DNA from: Dyadobacter sp. CY261
GTDB lineage: Bacteria; Bacteroidota; Bacteroidia; Cytophagales; Spirosomataceae
Assembly (NCBI RefSeq): GCF_021440085.1
Contig: NZ_JAKCPW010000017.1
Span: 46,679-110,678 of the forward strand
Length of the DNA stretch: 64,000 nucleotides
Direction: 5' to 3'
The translations under genes and the position numbers were made by a program. Positions 17,469-29,600 of this stretch are shown here, one piece after another; within the stretch, counting starts at the first letter, position 1; the number at the start of each line of letters is the position of its first letter. A model generated the notes under the pieces. It made no database searches, was not told where the DNA came from, and saw only the letters and a list, made by a program, of their open reading frames with translations.

Positions 17469-20400
17469 ATGAAAGACCATCTACATTGTCAAACCTGGCT
17501 TTGGGTAGTTATGAAACACTCCGTCTACCAATTTATCCTGGCGGCTTTTGTTATGAGTGCCATCCAGGCAGGGCCCACCCATGCGCAAAACCTGCTGGAA
17601 CGGATCGTCACGATTCATCTCGACCATAGTAATGTTGGTACATTTTTGAATACCCTGGAAAAATCGACCGGAGTCGATTTCGTATACAGTTCCAAGGCGA
17701 TTGGTGTCCAGCGAAAACTGTCTGTTCATCATATCAATCAAAAGCTGTCTTTTGTGCTCGAAACCACATTGAAACCCTTGAATATCGGTTTTCGGCTGGT
17801 AGATGGCTCCATTCTTTTGAACCGGTCTACCGGAGATTCTCCCGAGACAGTCGGTAATCCAGGTAATTTTCTGGGTGCAATTCCCATCGTAGATCCTCAG
17901 GACCGGACGGTAACGGGTTCGGTAACAGACGAAAAGGGCGAAGGGTTGCCGGGCGTGAGCGTAGTGGTAAAAGGTTCGCAACGTGGTACAGTCACCGGTA
18001 CCAGTGGCCTATACAGCATTAGTGTTGCCTCAGATGCTGATATGCTTGTGTTTTCGTTTGTAGGGTATCTCTCACAGGAAGTTACTATTGGAAGCAGAAA
18101 AAAGATCGATTTGTCGTTGGTAACTGACACCAAGGCTTTGGAGGAAGTGATGGTAGTGGGCTATGGTACTCAGAAAAAGTCGGACCTTACCGGTTCTGTC
18201 AGCTCGGTAAAAGGTTCTGACCTGACCCGGCTGCCTACCCAGCGTGTAGACCAGGCATTGCAGGGCCGCGCCGCGGGTGTAATGGTGCAGAATACGGACG
18301 GGGCTCCGGGAGGTAATGCCACCATTCGCGTCAGGGGCGGTAACTCCATTACCGGCGGGAACAATGCGCTGGTGGTTGTAGATGGGATACAAGGCGTAAA
18401 CATCACGACCATTAACCCGAATGACATCGAATCCCTGGAAGTGTTAAAGGATGCATCGGCCACGGCCATTTACGGTGCCCGGGGTGCTAACGGTGTTATC
18501 TTGATTACAACCAAAAGAGGCGCGTCAGGCAAAGCGGTTTTCAACTATGGTTTCAGTATGGGCGTGCAGACATTGAACCATAAATTGGATTTGATGAATG
18601 CCGGCGACTACGCCCGGAAGTCCAATGACTGGGCGGCCACGCAGAATGGAACCCCCAGCGCTCCCATTACGCCAATAATACCTTTTTCTACCGAGCAAAT
18701 CGCCAAACTGGATGCTACTGGTGGCACCGACTGGCAGAATGAAATATACCGGAGCGGCAAGCTGCAGAACCATCAATTATCTGTCAGTGGCGGCGGTGAA
18801 TCGGCCCGCTTTTTCGTGTCGGCGGGTTATATGGATCAGCAGGGAATCGTGTTAAACACGAAATATACCCGCTATAATTTGAGGAGCAACCTGGATCTGA
18901 AAGTAACCAGCTGGATGAATGCAGGTGTAAATCTTAACGTGATCAAGGACAAAGGAAATGTGCCGCCTGTGGGAGAGGGGACGCGTTTTGGCGATATTCT
19001 TGGTCAGGTAATCAATACGGTTGCAAGATTCGATCCGATCACACCCGTTTATGATGCGAATGGAAATTACAATAGCAAAGCTTTAAAAGGCGGACCCGAT
19101 GGTTCGAAGATCTACGCCGATAATGATGTGTGGAATCCTGTTGCGACCGCCTTGGAAACCAAGTCGGAGAAAAATAACATCACCAACGAGATCAGCACGT
19201 TTCTTGATTTTAAACTGCTGAAAGGATTATCATTACGGGTTACCGGTGCTGCCAGCATTAACTCCAATGATGAGCAACATTATTACAGCACCAAAACGCA
19301 GCCCGGCCGCGGCGTGAACGGACTCGGTGACCTCAATGAAAGCAAATATCAGTATTTTCAAAACTCCAACATCCTTACTTACAGCAACATTTTTAACAAG
19401 AAACATGCGTTAACGATCACAGGGGTAGCAGAACAGCAATTGATACAATCCAAGAACTCTTTCATTTCCGCTCAGGGTTTTTTCAGCGATGATACCGGTA
19501 TCAACGATTTAGGCGGTGCTTCTCAGATCAACGAACGTTACAATGCACAGGCAAAACAGGTTTTGAATTCTTATCTGGGCCGTGTGAATTATGTATTTGA
19601 TGAAAAATACATGATCACAGCCAGTTACCGGGCAGACGGTTCATCGGTTTTTGGAGCCAATAATAAATGGGGCTATTTCCCTTCTGCGGCTGCTGCATGG
19701 CGCGTTTCCCAGGAGGCATTTCTAGAAAATGTAAAGGCTATTTCCAACTTGAAACTGCGGGCAAGCTGGGGAAAAACAGGTAACCAGGCTATCCAGCCTT
19801 ACCAAACATTGGCAACGGTTGCATCGGGTTTCAATTATCCCTACGAAGGGAACAGTGAGCCCAATGTAGGCTTTGCCCTGGGCCGCGCCGCAAATCCCAA
19901 TTTGAAATGGGAGACTACGGAGCAAACCAATGTTGGTATGGATCTGGGCTTCTTCGGTGAGCGGCTGGTTGCCACGGTGGATCTTTACAAAAAAACAACC
20001 ACAGATCTTTTGTTAAACAAACAGGTAGAAGCCTACACGGGCTTTACCACCATTCTTTCCAATGTAGGCTCGATCGAAAATAAAGGACTTGAAATTTCTG
20101 TCGGTGGTAAACCGCTGGCAACCGGAGCTATAAAGTGGAATACCTCCGCCAACATTTCTTTCAACAGGAGCAAGGTTTTAACCCTGCTCGATAATGCTCC
20201 TTTGGCCATTCGGACCAATACGGGCGGCGGTTACCAGATCTATGGCAGCGGTTTTTCGCTGAAATACCTGCAGGTTGGGCAGCCGGTAGATCAGATGCGC
20301 GGTTATACAAACCTCGGAACATGGAGCGAAGCCGAACGTGCCGAGGCAAAGAAAATGGGGCAGGCCCCCGGTGAGGCCAAATGGAAGGATGTGAATGGCG

Positions 20401-20990
20401 ACGGTAAAATAACAAGGGCCGGCGATGGGCTGGAAACGATCGGGAATGCTTCACCAAAATTCATATATGGCTGGAACAACAGTGTGAGCTACAATAACTT
20501 CGATCTGACTTTCCTGATACAGGGCAGTTATGGTAATGACATTTTCAATGCGGTGCGGATTAAAACGGAAAACCCATCTAATGGCCTGAGTGCGAATCTC
20601 AATAACAGGTGGACCGCCGACAACCAAAATACCGACGTGCCCGTGTTTTTGAGCTCACGCGAGAGAAACCTGCTGGATCTGGGAAGTAATCAGACCTCAG
20701 GTATTGGTGTGGATCAACGTTCCAGCCGATGGATCGAGAATGGTTCGTATCTGCGTATGAAAAACGTAACGCTTACCTATACCATTCCTACGTCGATTGT
20801 CGGTAAGATTGGCGTGAGCAGGCTGTCGACTTATGTGACGGCGATCAACCTGTTTACCATTACCAAATACACCGGCTATGACCCTGAGGTAAGCTCGTTC
20901 AATGCCGGCGGGGCAGGTGGCCTGGGTATTGACCTTAGTAATTATCCCACAGCCAAGTCATTCATGTTTGGAATCAATCTGACATTTTAA
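17469..20990 (+). CDS. SusC/RagA TonB-dependent outer-membrane transporter with STN signalling domain
   Basis: This 1,173-residue protein has a signal peptide (cleavage near THAQ40), an STN domain (45-118), a CarboxypepD_reg-like domain (147-218; GSVTDEKGEGLPGVSVVVKG), a TonB-box-like EEVMVVGYG (225-233), a plug domain (about 237-350; GAPGGNATIRVRGGNSITGG, IYGARGANGVILITTK) and a 22-strand barrel ending in NLTF. It imports large oligomers across the outer membrane with TonB energy while SusD caps it. The STN domain marks it as a transducer that signals to FecR. The SusD gene follows after 12 bp. An alternative start is ATG 17511. Substrate not deducible. Confidence 0.95.
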   Translation: MKDHLHCQTWLWVVMKHSVYQFILAAFVMSAIQAGPTHAQNLLERIVTIHLDHSNVGTFLNTLEKSTGVDFVYSSKAIGVQRKLSVHHINQKLSFVLETTLKPLNIGFRLVDGSILLNRSTGDSPETVGNPGNFLGAIPIVDPQDRTVTGSVTDEKGEGLPGVSVVVKGSQRGTVTGTSGLYSISVASDADMLVFSFVGYLSQEVTIGSRKKIDLSLVTDTKALEEVMVVGYGTQKKSDLTGSVSSVKGSDLTRLPTQRVDQALQGRAAGVMVQNTDGAPGGNATIRVRGGNSITGGNNALVVVDGIQGVNITTINPNDIESLEVLKDASATAIYGARGANGVILITTKRGASGKAVFNYGFSMGVQTLNHKLDLMNAGDYARKSNDWAATQNGTPSAPITPIIPFSTEQIAKLDATGGTDWQNEIYRSGKLQNHQLSVSGGGESARFFVSAGYMDQQGIVLNTKYTRYNLRSNLDLKVTSWMNAGVNLNVIKDKGNVPPVGEGTRFGDILGQVINTVARFDPITPVYDANGNYNSKALKGGPDGSKIYADNDVWNPVATALETKSEKNNITNEISTFLDFKLLKGLSLRVTGAASINSNDEQHYYSTKTQPGRGVNGLGDLNESKYQYFQNSNILTYSNIFNKKHALTITGVAEQQLIQSKNSFISAQGFFSDDTGINDLGGASQINERYNAQAKQVLNSYLGRVNYVFDEKYMITASYRADGSSVFGANNKWGYFPSAAAAWRVSQEAFLENVKAISNLKLRASWGKTGNQAIQPYQTLATVASGFNYPYEGNSEPNVGFALGRAANPNLKWETTEQTNVGMDLGFFGERLVATVDLYKKTTTDLLLNKQVEAYTGFTTILSNVGSIENKGLEISVGGKPLATGAIKWNTSANISFNRSKVLTLLDNAPLAIRTNTGGGYQIYGSGFSLKYLQVGQPVDQMRGYTNLGTWSEAERAEAKKMGQAPGEAKWKDVNGDGKITRAGDGLETIGNASPKFIYGWNNSVSYNNFDLTFLIQGSYGNDIFNAVRIKTENPSNGLSANLNNRWTADNQNTDVPVFLSSRERNLLDLGSNQTSGIGVDQRSSRWIENGSYLRMKNVTLTYTIPTSIVGKIGVSRLSTYVTAINLFTITKYTGYDPEVSSFNAGGAGGLGIDLSNYPTAKSFMFGINLTF

Positions 20991-21002
20991 GAGCGCATCA
21001 CA

Positions 21003-22454
21003 ATGAAAAAGAACATATTATATCCAGGTAAAAGTGTCGTAGCACTCGTTTTGATGATTGTTAGTCTCTCCTGTCAGAGTTTAGAAGAGGCACCTGAGGG
21101 CATTTCTACTCCACAGAATTTTTATACGACCGTTAGTCAATGTGAGGCAGCCTATGCTGGTTCGATGAACGCCCTGTTTGTAACCTGGGGCGGCTACCAG
21201 AATATTCCAGCTTTTCCTGACGGCCAGTACGAAGGTACCAGCCTTGATTTTGGGGTTACCGCATTCAATGACCTTTGGAATTGGCACTACAAGTCGATCG
21301 CCAACATCAATTCCGTACTAAAAGCGGTCAAAGGTGGTAGTCTGGCCAGTAACCCGCAGGATGTCATAGACAATGTGATTGCACAGGGCAGATTCCTGAG
21401 GGCCTTCAACTATTTTACGCTGGTACGTTTGTATGGCAAAATTCCTTACATCACCGAAGATACGCCTGACCCGGTGTTGACGCCGCTAACACCCGAATCA
21501 CGCCTCGAAGTAGCGGAAGTGTACGATTTGCTGGAAGCCGATCTGACATTTGCAGTGGACCACCTCGGCGACTACGACGCCGCAACTCCGGGCAAACCAA
21601 ACAAATGGATTGCAAAAGGCTATCTGGCCAAAACATATCTGACCAGGGCAACTGCCCCGCTCAACCAGGCAGACTATTATGCAAAAGCACGCGATGTGGC
21701 CGACGAGATCATTACAAAAGGACCGTATAAACTGTTACCTAGTTTGCTGGATGTTTTCAAAACGGCCAACAACCGCAACATGGAGATTATGTTTGCTTTT
21801 CATACGACATCTCAAACACCCTACATGCCCGGCAATGTCTTTGCGCCTTCGGAAATGGACGGGTGGAGCGGCGGTCCTGTGAAGATCTACTGGGCTTCGA
21901 ACATTTATCCCGAGCAGCCGCGCAAGCATAGCTACTTGCTCCTGGATTTTACTTCGGATATTTATGATCCTTCCGCACCCATTATCAACTGGTCAAAATC
22001 TGCCGACGGCGTTCCTTACATTGGCAAGTACAACATGCCAAACCTGACATATGACCAGCAGGTTGGCGGAGGAGATGCAGGCATCGAAATGAAGCTGCTC
22101 CGTTTTGCCGACATATTGCTCATCTACGCAGAAGCGGCCAACATGGCGGCCGGCGCACCTACCCAGCTTGCGGTAGACAGGCTGAACATGATCATCGATC
22201 GCGCCAATGCAGGTAATGGAAAAGAGCCGCGGGCCACGCTGGCTATGAGCAAAGCAGTTTTTGATCAAAAGGTCATTGATGAAAGAAGTTACGAGCTGTG
22301 TTTTGAAAACGACCGGTACTTTGATGTGCTGAGAAAACGGATTTTGGAGCAGGTCAATCTACCCGACAATGCCCAGGGGTTCCAGGAGACTGATTATTTG
22401 CTGCCTATTCCGGCACTGGACGCAAAGGCGATCGGGCAGAATCCGGGGTATTGA
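21003..22454 (+). CDS. SusD/RagB-family outer-membrane substrate-binding lipoprotein
   Basis: This 483-residue lipoprotein (lipobox SLSC, C24) has SusD helices: an N-terminal domain (PQNFYTTVSQCEAAYAGSMN), TPR-like region (QGRFLRAFNYFTLVRLYGKIP), and the C-terminal motif LLRFADILLIYAEAAN with IIDRANAG, the standard RagB ending, and LLPIPALDAKAIGQNPGY as terminal segment. It forms the lid over the SusC barrel and binds substrate at the surface. Co-transcribed with SusC (12 bp spacing). Confidence 0.95.
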   Translation: MKKNILYPGKSVVALVLMIVSLSCQSLEEAPEGISTPQNFYTTVSQCEAAYAGSMNALFVTWGGYQNIPAFPDGQYEGTSLDFGVTAFNDLWNWHYKSIANINSVLKAVKGGSLASNPQDVIDNVIAQGRFLRAFNYFTLVRLYGKIPYITEDTPDPVLTPLTPESRLEVAEVYDLLEADLTFAVDHLGDYDAATPGKPNKWIAKGYLAKTYLTRATAPLNQADYYAKARDVADEIITKGPYKLLPSLLDVFKTANNRNMEIMFAFHTTSQTPYMPGNVFAPSEMDGWSGGPVKIYWASNIYPEQPRKHSYLLLDFTSDIYDPSAPIINWSKSADGVPYIGKYNMPNLTYDQQVGGGDAGIEMKLLRFADILLIYAEAANMAAGAPTQLAVDRLNMIIDRANAGNGKEPRATLAMSKAVFDQKVIDERSYELCFENDRYFDVLRKRILEQVNLPDNAQGFQETDYLLPIPALDAKAIGQNPGY

Positions 22455-22580
22455 GCATTGCGCGGTCGCTGGCGCGTTCTGTTTAATTTGCTAAATCAGA
22501 TACTTGATTGGTCAGCGTGAGCGCAGCGGCCGCCGTTGCGCTCGAAGTCAATAAACATCAACCCCAGCCTAAAACCTAAA

Positions 22581-23663
22581 ATGCTAAAAACCGCCTTTAC
22601 GATATTGCTTTTTATAGGTAGTCTGAATTTCTGCGCTGCACAAAGTCCGGATTCCCTTCTGCTGAAAAACTACCGGCCGCATGCTATTTACAAAATACCG
22701 GTAACCAAAATCACCAAAGCTAAATATCCGGTGATCGACATGCACGCCCATCCGGGAAATGTAAAGTCTGATGCCCAATTGAATGAATGGGTAAGTCGTA
22801 TGGATCGTTTTGGTGTTGAAAAAACAATCATACTGACAATGCTGACCGGTGCCGCATTCGACTCGGTTTATAAGGCATATGCCCGGTACGGTGACAAGTT
22901 TGAGGTATGGTGTGGGTTTGATTATACGGGTTACAATGAGCCGGGGTGGGCGGAAAAAGCGGTGAGGGAGCTGGAACGTTGTGCCAAACTAGGCGCGAAA
23001 GGGGTGGGTGAGCTGGGGGACAAAGGCCTGGGAGAAGTTTTTTCGGAACCAGTACCTGCTTATGGTATGCACATTGACGACCCGCGAATGAAACCGTTGT
23101 TTGAGAAATGTGGTGAGTTGAAGTTGCCGGTAAATGTGCATGTGGCCGAACCGATGTGGATGTACCAACCAATGGACTCTACCAACGACGGGCTAATGAA
23201 TGCTTACAGTTGGAAAGTTGACCAGACCAAACCAGGGTTTCTGGGCCACGGCGCGTTGATTAAAACGCTGGAGAATGTGGTCCGTGACAATCCCGGGACC
23301 ACATTCATCGCCTGCCACCTGGCGAATTGCGAATACGATCTCTCCATCCTGGGCCGGTTGTTGTCGCGATATAAAAATCTCTACGCCGATTTTGCGGCCC
23401 GATATGCAGAGTTATCGCCCATACCAAGGTATATGTATTCATTTTTTGAAAAATACCAGGATAAGCTGGTGTACGGAACGGATATGCAGGCTACCGACTA
23501 CATGTATGAGACGACGTTCCGGATACTGGAAACGACAGACGAACACTTTTACGCCATTGACCTCACCGGTTACCATTGGCCGCTGCATGGCTTTGGGTTG
23601 AGTGATACGGTCTTGAAGAAAATTTATAAGACCAACGCCGCAAAAATATTAAGTAGGAAATAG
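22581..23663 (+). CDS. periplasmic amidohydrolase (amidohydrolase 2 / TIM-barrel) family protein
   Basis: This is an exported metal-dependent hydrolase of about 360 residues. ATG 22581 gives a clean signal peptide (MLKTAFTILLFIGSLNFCAA); the longer frame from 22536 adds a charged leader that is unlikely. Metal-site motifs in order: IDMHAHPGN (H55, H57), KLPVNVHVAEP, TFIACHLANC and VYGTDMQ, the terminal Asp. Family members hydrolyse or decarboxylate small ring or amide substrates; the exact one is not shown. It lies 80-130 bp after SusD and just before a giant amidohydrolase-containing gene, so both probably process what the SusC/D pair imports. Confidence 0.88.
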   Translation: MLKTAFTILLFIGSLNFCAAQSPDSLLLKNYRPHAIYKIPVTKITKAKYPVIDMHAHPGNVKSDAQLNEWVSRMDRFGVEKTIILTMLTGAAFDSVYKAYARYGDKFEVWCGFDYTGYNEPGWAEKAVRELERCAKLGAKGVGELGDKGLGEVFSEPVPAYGMHIDDPRMKPLFEKCGELKLPVNVHVAEPMWMYQPMDSTNDGLMNAYSWKVDQTKPGFLGHGALIKTLENVVRDNPGTTFIACHLANCEYDLSILGRLLSRYKNLYADFAARYAELSPIPRYMYSFFEKYQDKLVYGTDMQATDYMYETTFRILETTDEHFYAIDLTGYHWPLHGFGLSDTVLKKIYKTNAAKILSRK

Positions 23664-23696
23664 GCTGACCTGTCAACCATTAATTCGTTAGAAAAT

Positions 23697-26600
23697 ATGT
23701 ATTTCAAAGTGGTATCGAAGGCCATTGTTTTCGTGTGCTTTCTTGCTGGCATTTTCGCATTCCGGTCTGCATTTCATGACGATCATTTTAAAGAAGATCA
23801 AAAACCTCGGTGGGAGAAAATAGGGCCTGGCGGTGGGGGCGCCACATTTATTCCCACATTCTCCTATCAGAGCACTTCTGAATTTTTGTTAAAATGTGAT
23901 ATGACGGGATCATACCTGACCAAAGACGGAGGTAAATCCTATGTCCAGATCAATCTTCCGAATGGGGCAACTAGTTTTGCTTATGATCCTGCGGATTCCA
24001 ACACCATTTACATTGGTTCCAGTACATTAAAGAGGAGTAAAGACGGCGGTAAAACCTGGCAGCAGCTATTTCCAGCAAAAGCCGAAATCATGGGCGAATC
24101 CTACTCCGGCGATCACGCAAACTATCAGATTCAAACCGAAACCGGCTCACTTTATGAAATGAAAGACGCACGTATAGGAACCATCCGTGTGGACCCGGTC
24201 CGGTCGTCGTCATTATATTTTAGTATGGGTTCGTTTCTGTTCTATTCTGTCAATGGCGGCAAAAGCTGGGAGAAAAAGGATTTGGGAAAACGCATTGACT
24301 ATTTGTATAGCAATACCTCGGGGCTCAAAGATGAGCTGATGATCTTTACTGCCGAGTCGGCTTTTGTTTATAATAAAACTACCCACAAGATCATTCCAAG
24401 AACTTTCCCGAAGGCCATGAGCCCCGCGTTTTCGTTTACGGCTGGCAGCGTGTCAAAAGGTGGTAAAGAAATTTTTTACGCATTGCATCACGATCCTGAG
24501 CAGGAGATCCGGGAGGAATTTGGCCATAGTGAGGTGTGGGTTTCGGAGGATAGGGGAAGTAGCTGGAAGAAAAGTGAAAGTCCATTTATTAGCAATGTAG
24601 AAGCAGGCGTAAAGCCCAGCTACTCCATGATTTCCTGTGCTGAGTTTGACGCCCGGCAGGTATACCTGGTCACTAACCGCTATGAAGAGAAGAAGGGCGA
24701 CAGGTTTATTTATTGGTACGGCGCATTGAAAACGGGTGACGCCGGAAAAAACTGGGATTGGGTATGGAAAGGCGGCGGAGGCTCGGGGCAATATGGTGTG
24801 AAAGATGGCATCGATGTCGGTAACCTGAAAGATGCTTGGACGGCCAAAGCATTTGGCGGCGAGTACATCCGGTTAATGGATGTGGGCGTGTCCCCGATGG
24901 ACGGAAACGTAGCGATCGTGACGGATTGGTACCGAACTATGAAAACCATGGACGGCGGTAAATCATGGAGTGAAATTTACAGTGAACCACAGCCCGACGG
25001 GTCTTACAAAAGCAGAGGACTCGACGTGACCACCAGCTACGGCGTTCATTTTGACCCTTTTGATAGCAGCCACATTGCGATCAGTTATACCGATATAGGC
25101 TTTCATCATAGTCTCAATGGAGGCAAAAGCTGGGTGCGGTCTGCGGATGGAGTTCCGGCTGAATGGGTTAATACTTGCTATTGGGTGGAATTTGATCCGA
25201 AAATAAAAGGAAAAGTGTGGTCGGTGTGGTCGGGCATGCATGATTATCCGAGGGGCAAAATGACCAGAAATCCTGCGTGGAAACAGAACGCAAAAGGTGG
25301 CGTTTGCGTCTCGACAGACGGAGGCAAAACCTGGCAACCCAGCAATGAAGGTATGGGAATGGATTCGCCTGCGACCAGCATTATCCTTGATCCAACGTCC
25401 ACTCCGGGGAAGCGCACATTATATGCCAGTGTGTATTCCAAAGGCGTTTTTAAATCGACGGACGATGGCAAGACGTGGCAGTTAAAAAACAAGGGAATAG
25501 GGGAAAATACATGCGCCTTCGAGCTGACGCGGACCAGCAACGGTACACTTTTCCTGACCGTGAGCGCAACTCCCGCGCACAAGAACGGCAAAAAAGGCAG
25601 AGCGTTTTACTCGGGAGCCGTTTACAGATCGACAGACGGAGCTGAAAACTGGACCAAACTGCATGTTACGTCCGCCGACGAATTGCTTTTTCCGAGCGGT
25701 ATCGAATGTGATCCCCAGAATCCAGACCGCATATACGTGGCTGGCTGGGCCGACATTGACCTAAGCGACCTGATCGGCGGAGATGTAGCACGGTCGACAG
25801 GAGGAAATGAAAAACTTAAAATCCCTGGCGGTATTTTTCTTTCGGAAGATGGCGGAACGAGCTGGAAAACTATTTTTGACGATAAACAATATGTATATGA
25901 CGTGACAGCCGATCCGTATCATCCGGGAAGGCTTTATTGCAATACATTCAATAGCGCTGCTTATCGAAGCGATAACTATGGGAAAACCTGGAACAAAATC
26001 AAAGGCTACGATTTTCATTGGGGACAACGCATTACCATTGACCAGAATGACCCGGAGCAGATCTACATTAACACATTTGGTTCCAGCGTATGGCATGGCG
26101 TTGCTTTGACAGATCAGGGAAAAGGCAAAAACCCGAATGGCAGAAACGACCAATGGGGATTTGTAGGCTTTGGCGGCGGAGGAGCGATGTTTTATCCTGC
26201 AATCAGTCCGCATAACCCAAATCGTGCTTTGGTAGCCTGCGATATGACGGGCTCATTTGCTACTTATGACGGCGGGAAATCGTGGCGGATGTTTAATTTG
26301 AAAGGGCCTGTGAATTACTTTGCTTTTGATCCCGTCGATTCCAATACCGTTTATGCCAATTCAATCGGTTTATACAAAAGCACCGACCGCGGCAACACCT
26401 GGTCACTTTTCTACCCGTCTCCGTCAGATGTGAGCGGCATTGTTTCACAGGGTGATCACGCCAATGAAAAAGTCGTTACCAAAGATGGTACTGCGAGGAA
26501 AGTGCAGGCCTTTGCAGTCGATCCGGCTGATTCTAAAAAGCTATATGCAGCGATCTTAATTGATGAACAGTCTGGTTTTTATACATCAACAAACGGCGGT

Positions 26601-29600
26601 AGCAATTGGCGAAAAGAACACGAATTAGAAGGAAAAACAAAGAACATTTACATTCAGCCCGACTCTCCGGAAAACAATCGGACGATTTATATATGTGGCC
26701 AGAATGCGATCACCAAACGTGAAAAAGGCATTTGGAAAATCAACAAAAAACCGGACGTAAAAGAGCTTACCGAGTTTTCGGGAGGCTTTGACAAGAAAAA
26801 TAAAAATTACATCATCTATGCCATTTCAGGCACTTCTTACTTTAATCCTGGAAAAGAAATCTCCGGAATTTATTACACAAAAGACGGCGGAGAGACATGG
26901 GAAAACAGGCAAGCCGGGCTGACTAAATTTACCATTAAAGGCGCCGCAGCTCCCGAGTGGCGCAGCATTGCTACAAGTGCCCAGCACCCGGAAGTGGTAT
27001 ATGTGTCTTACGCGAATTTGAAGGTACATCAGGACACTACCAGCATCGGCGTGGCGAAAAGTGAGGATTTTGGGTTAACCTGGAAGCTTGTATGGAAAGA
27101 TGACCTTACCAAAAACAAGAATGTTATTTCCAAGAACTTTGAACTTGAATGGATCAATGAACGCTTCGGCCCGACCTGGGGAGAAAATCCTTTCTCAATC
27201 GGTGTATCACCTACTGACCCGGATATTTGCTATGCGACTGATTTCGGTCGTACCATTAAGTCACAAAATTGCGGCAAAAGCTGGGAGCAGGTTTATACCA
27301 GAAAAAAGGACGGTGGCGGCTGGATTTCGCGCGGATTGGAGGTAACAACGAGTTATGCGGTGGTTTTTGATCCTTTTGATACCAATCATGTTTTCATTGC
27401 GAATACCGATATCGGGTTGATGGAAAGTAAAGATGGAGGTGAAAGCTGGCTTAGTGCGACTCAAAATAATGGCGTTCCGGCAGCCTGGGCCAACAGTACT
27501 TACTGGCTTGAATTTGATCCGAAAGTGAAAGGCCGCATCTGGGCAGTCATGAGCGGAACACACGACCTGCCGCGACCGAAAATGTGGCGGAAAAGCGGGA
27601 CGAAAGACTATCAGGGAGGCGTGTTGCTCAGCGAGGACGCAGGGAAAACCTGGAAGCCCGTCAGCCAGGACATCGGAGAAGGAGCCATGACGCACATTCT
27701 GATCGACACCGCCAGTGACCCCGAACGCCGGACATTGTATGTTTGCGTTTTCGGTAAAGGCGTATACAAATCCACCGATGGCGGGAAGAGCTGGAAGCAA
27801 AAAAACACTGGAATTGAAGGCAATCAGCCTTTTGCGTGGCGGATCGTGAAAAGAGAAAAGGATAATACATTGTTCCTGGTCGCAAACCGCCGAAGCGAAA
27901 ATGGCAGCATCGGCGCGGGAGACGGAGCATTGTACCGCTCCATAGACGGAGCAGGGTCGTGGACAAAAGTAACATTGCCCGACGGAACCAACGGTCCGAC
28001 CAGCCTGGCAGTCGATCCTCAAAAACCGCACAGGCTAATACTCTCTGCCTGGGGAAGAAGAACGGGCGGCAAATACGCGCCGGATACGGGAGGAGGGATT
28101 TTTGTTTCAGATGATGATGGAAACACCTGGGAGCAGACCCTGCAAAACGATCAGCATGTACATGACATTACCTACGATGCGCGCGTAAACACTTTTTACG
28201 CCTGCGGATTCAATGGCTCGGCTTATCGGTCGGAGGATTCCGGTCATTCTTGGACGCGAATCAAAGGCTACAATTTCAAGTGGGGCAAACGGGTAGATCT
28301 TGATCCGCGCGATCCTGAGAAGGTTTTTATCGTGACATTTGGAGGAGGTATCTGGTACGGTCCTGCGGGCGGTGATGAAGCTGCCGTGGAAGATATCGTG
28401 AATTGTTGTGATCAGAAACCTTCAACAGACGCTGATACCAAAGTCATTCACGAGATCAATCACAAAGAAATTCCTGCCGGTACAAAGACAATTGCCATTA
28501 CAGGCGCAACGATCATTGACGGAAATGGCAGTGAACCTGTCGCGAATGGTTGTGTGGTGGTTGAAAATGGAAAAATCATTGAGGTTGGTAAAAACGGAGA
28601 TGTTACCATTCCCCAGGGAGCCGAAATTGTCGATGGAAAAGGAATGTCGCTCTTACCCGGATTCATAGATTCACATTTTCACCTGGACGGAGAGGAGGGA
28701 CTTACTTCCTTGTTTTTGCAACATGGCATTACTTCTTTGAGAGATCCGGGCGCGTGGATTGAAGCCTATGACGGAGAAAGAAAATCGGGAAAAGCAGTCC
28801 CGCGTTTATTCCTCGCCGATCCGCATCTGGATATGTTTCCACCTGCTTATCCCAAAGATGCATACGTAGTAAGAGATGCATTGGAGGCCGTCAATCAGGT
28901 TAATAAGATGGCTGACAGGGGAGCGTCGGTGATAAAAGTGTATTTCAGGCTGCCACCCGGGATTATTGCGGAAGTTTGCAAAGCAGCGCACAAAAGAGGC
29001 CTGCCGGTGACGGGACATCTGGAAACCACCGAAGCAATGGAAGCCATCAATGCCGGTTTGGATGGGATCGAACACATTACCTCATTCGGGCTTTCGCTAC
29101 AACCAAAAATCGAGGGAGAAAAATACCGGCAAATGGTACTGGCCGATAACAATGCCCGAAAGCACGGCCGCTACGATGTGTGGGATAAACTCGATATCCA
29201 CGGATGGCGTGTAGATACATTACTGTATTTTTTGGTGAAAAAAGGTACGTTTGTCAGCCCAACTCTTGGCGCATTTGAATATCAGGCGCCCGGCCAAAGC
29301 GACACCGCGTCAGTAGATTCCACGAAACTGGTTGGTTTCAAAAATATGAAAGCCTTAACCGCCAAACTGAAAAAAGGAGGCGTGAAAATGGTACTCGGCT
29401 CACATTCCATGATACCTTATGCGGAGACCGGCTGGGCGTTTCAGCGGGAACTGGAATTGTTTGTCGAGAGTGGGATCAGTCCGTCGGATGCCATTGTAGC
29501 GGCGACCATGGAAAATGCCAGGTTTTTCCGCATTGACGACCGGCTCGGCAGCATTGAAAAAGGAAAGATCGCCGATTTGATCCTGGTAAAAGGAAATCCT

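Noticed and set aside
27261..28031. 256-codon minus-strand frame inside the fusion gene
   Set aside because: Antisense shadow of Asp-box repeats; Cys/Phe-rich, no plausible protein features.
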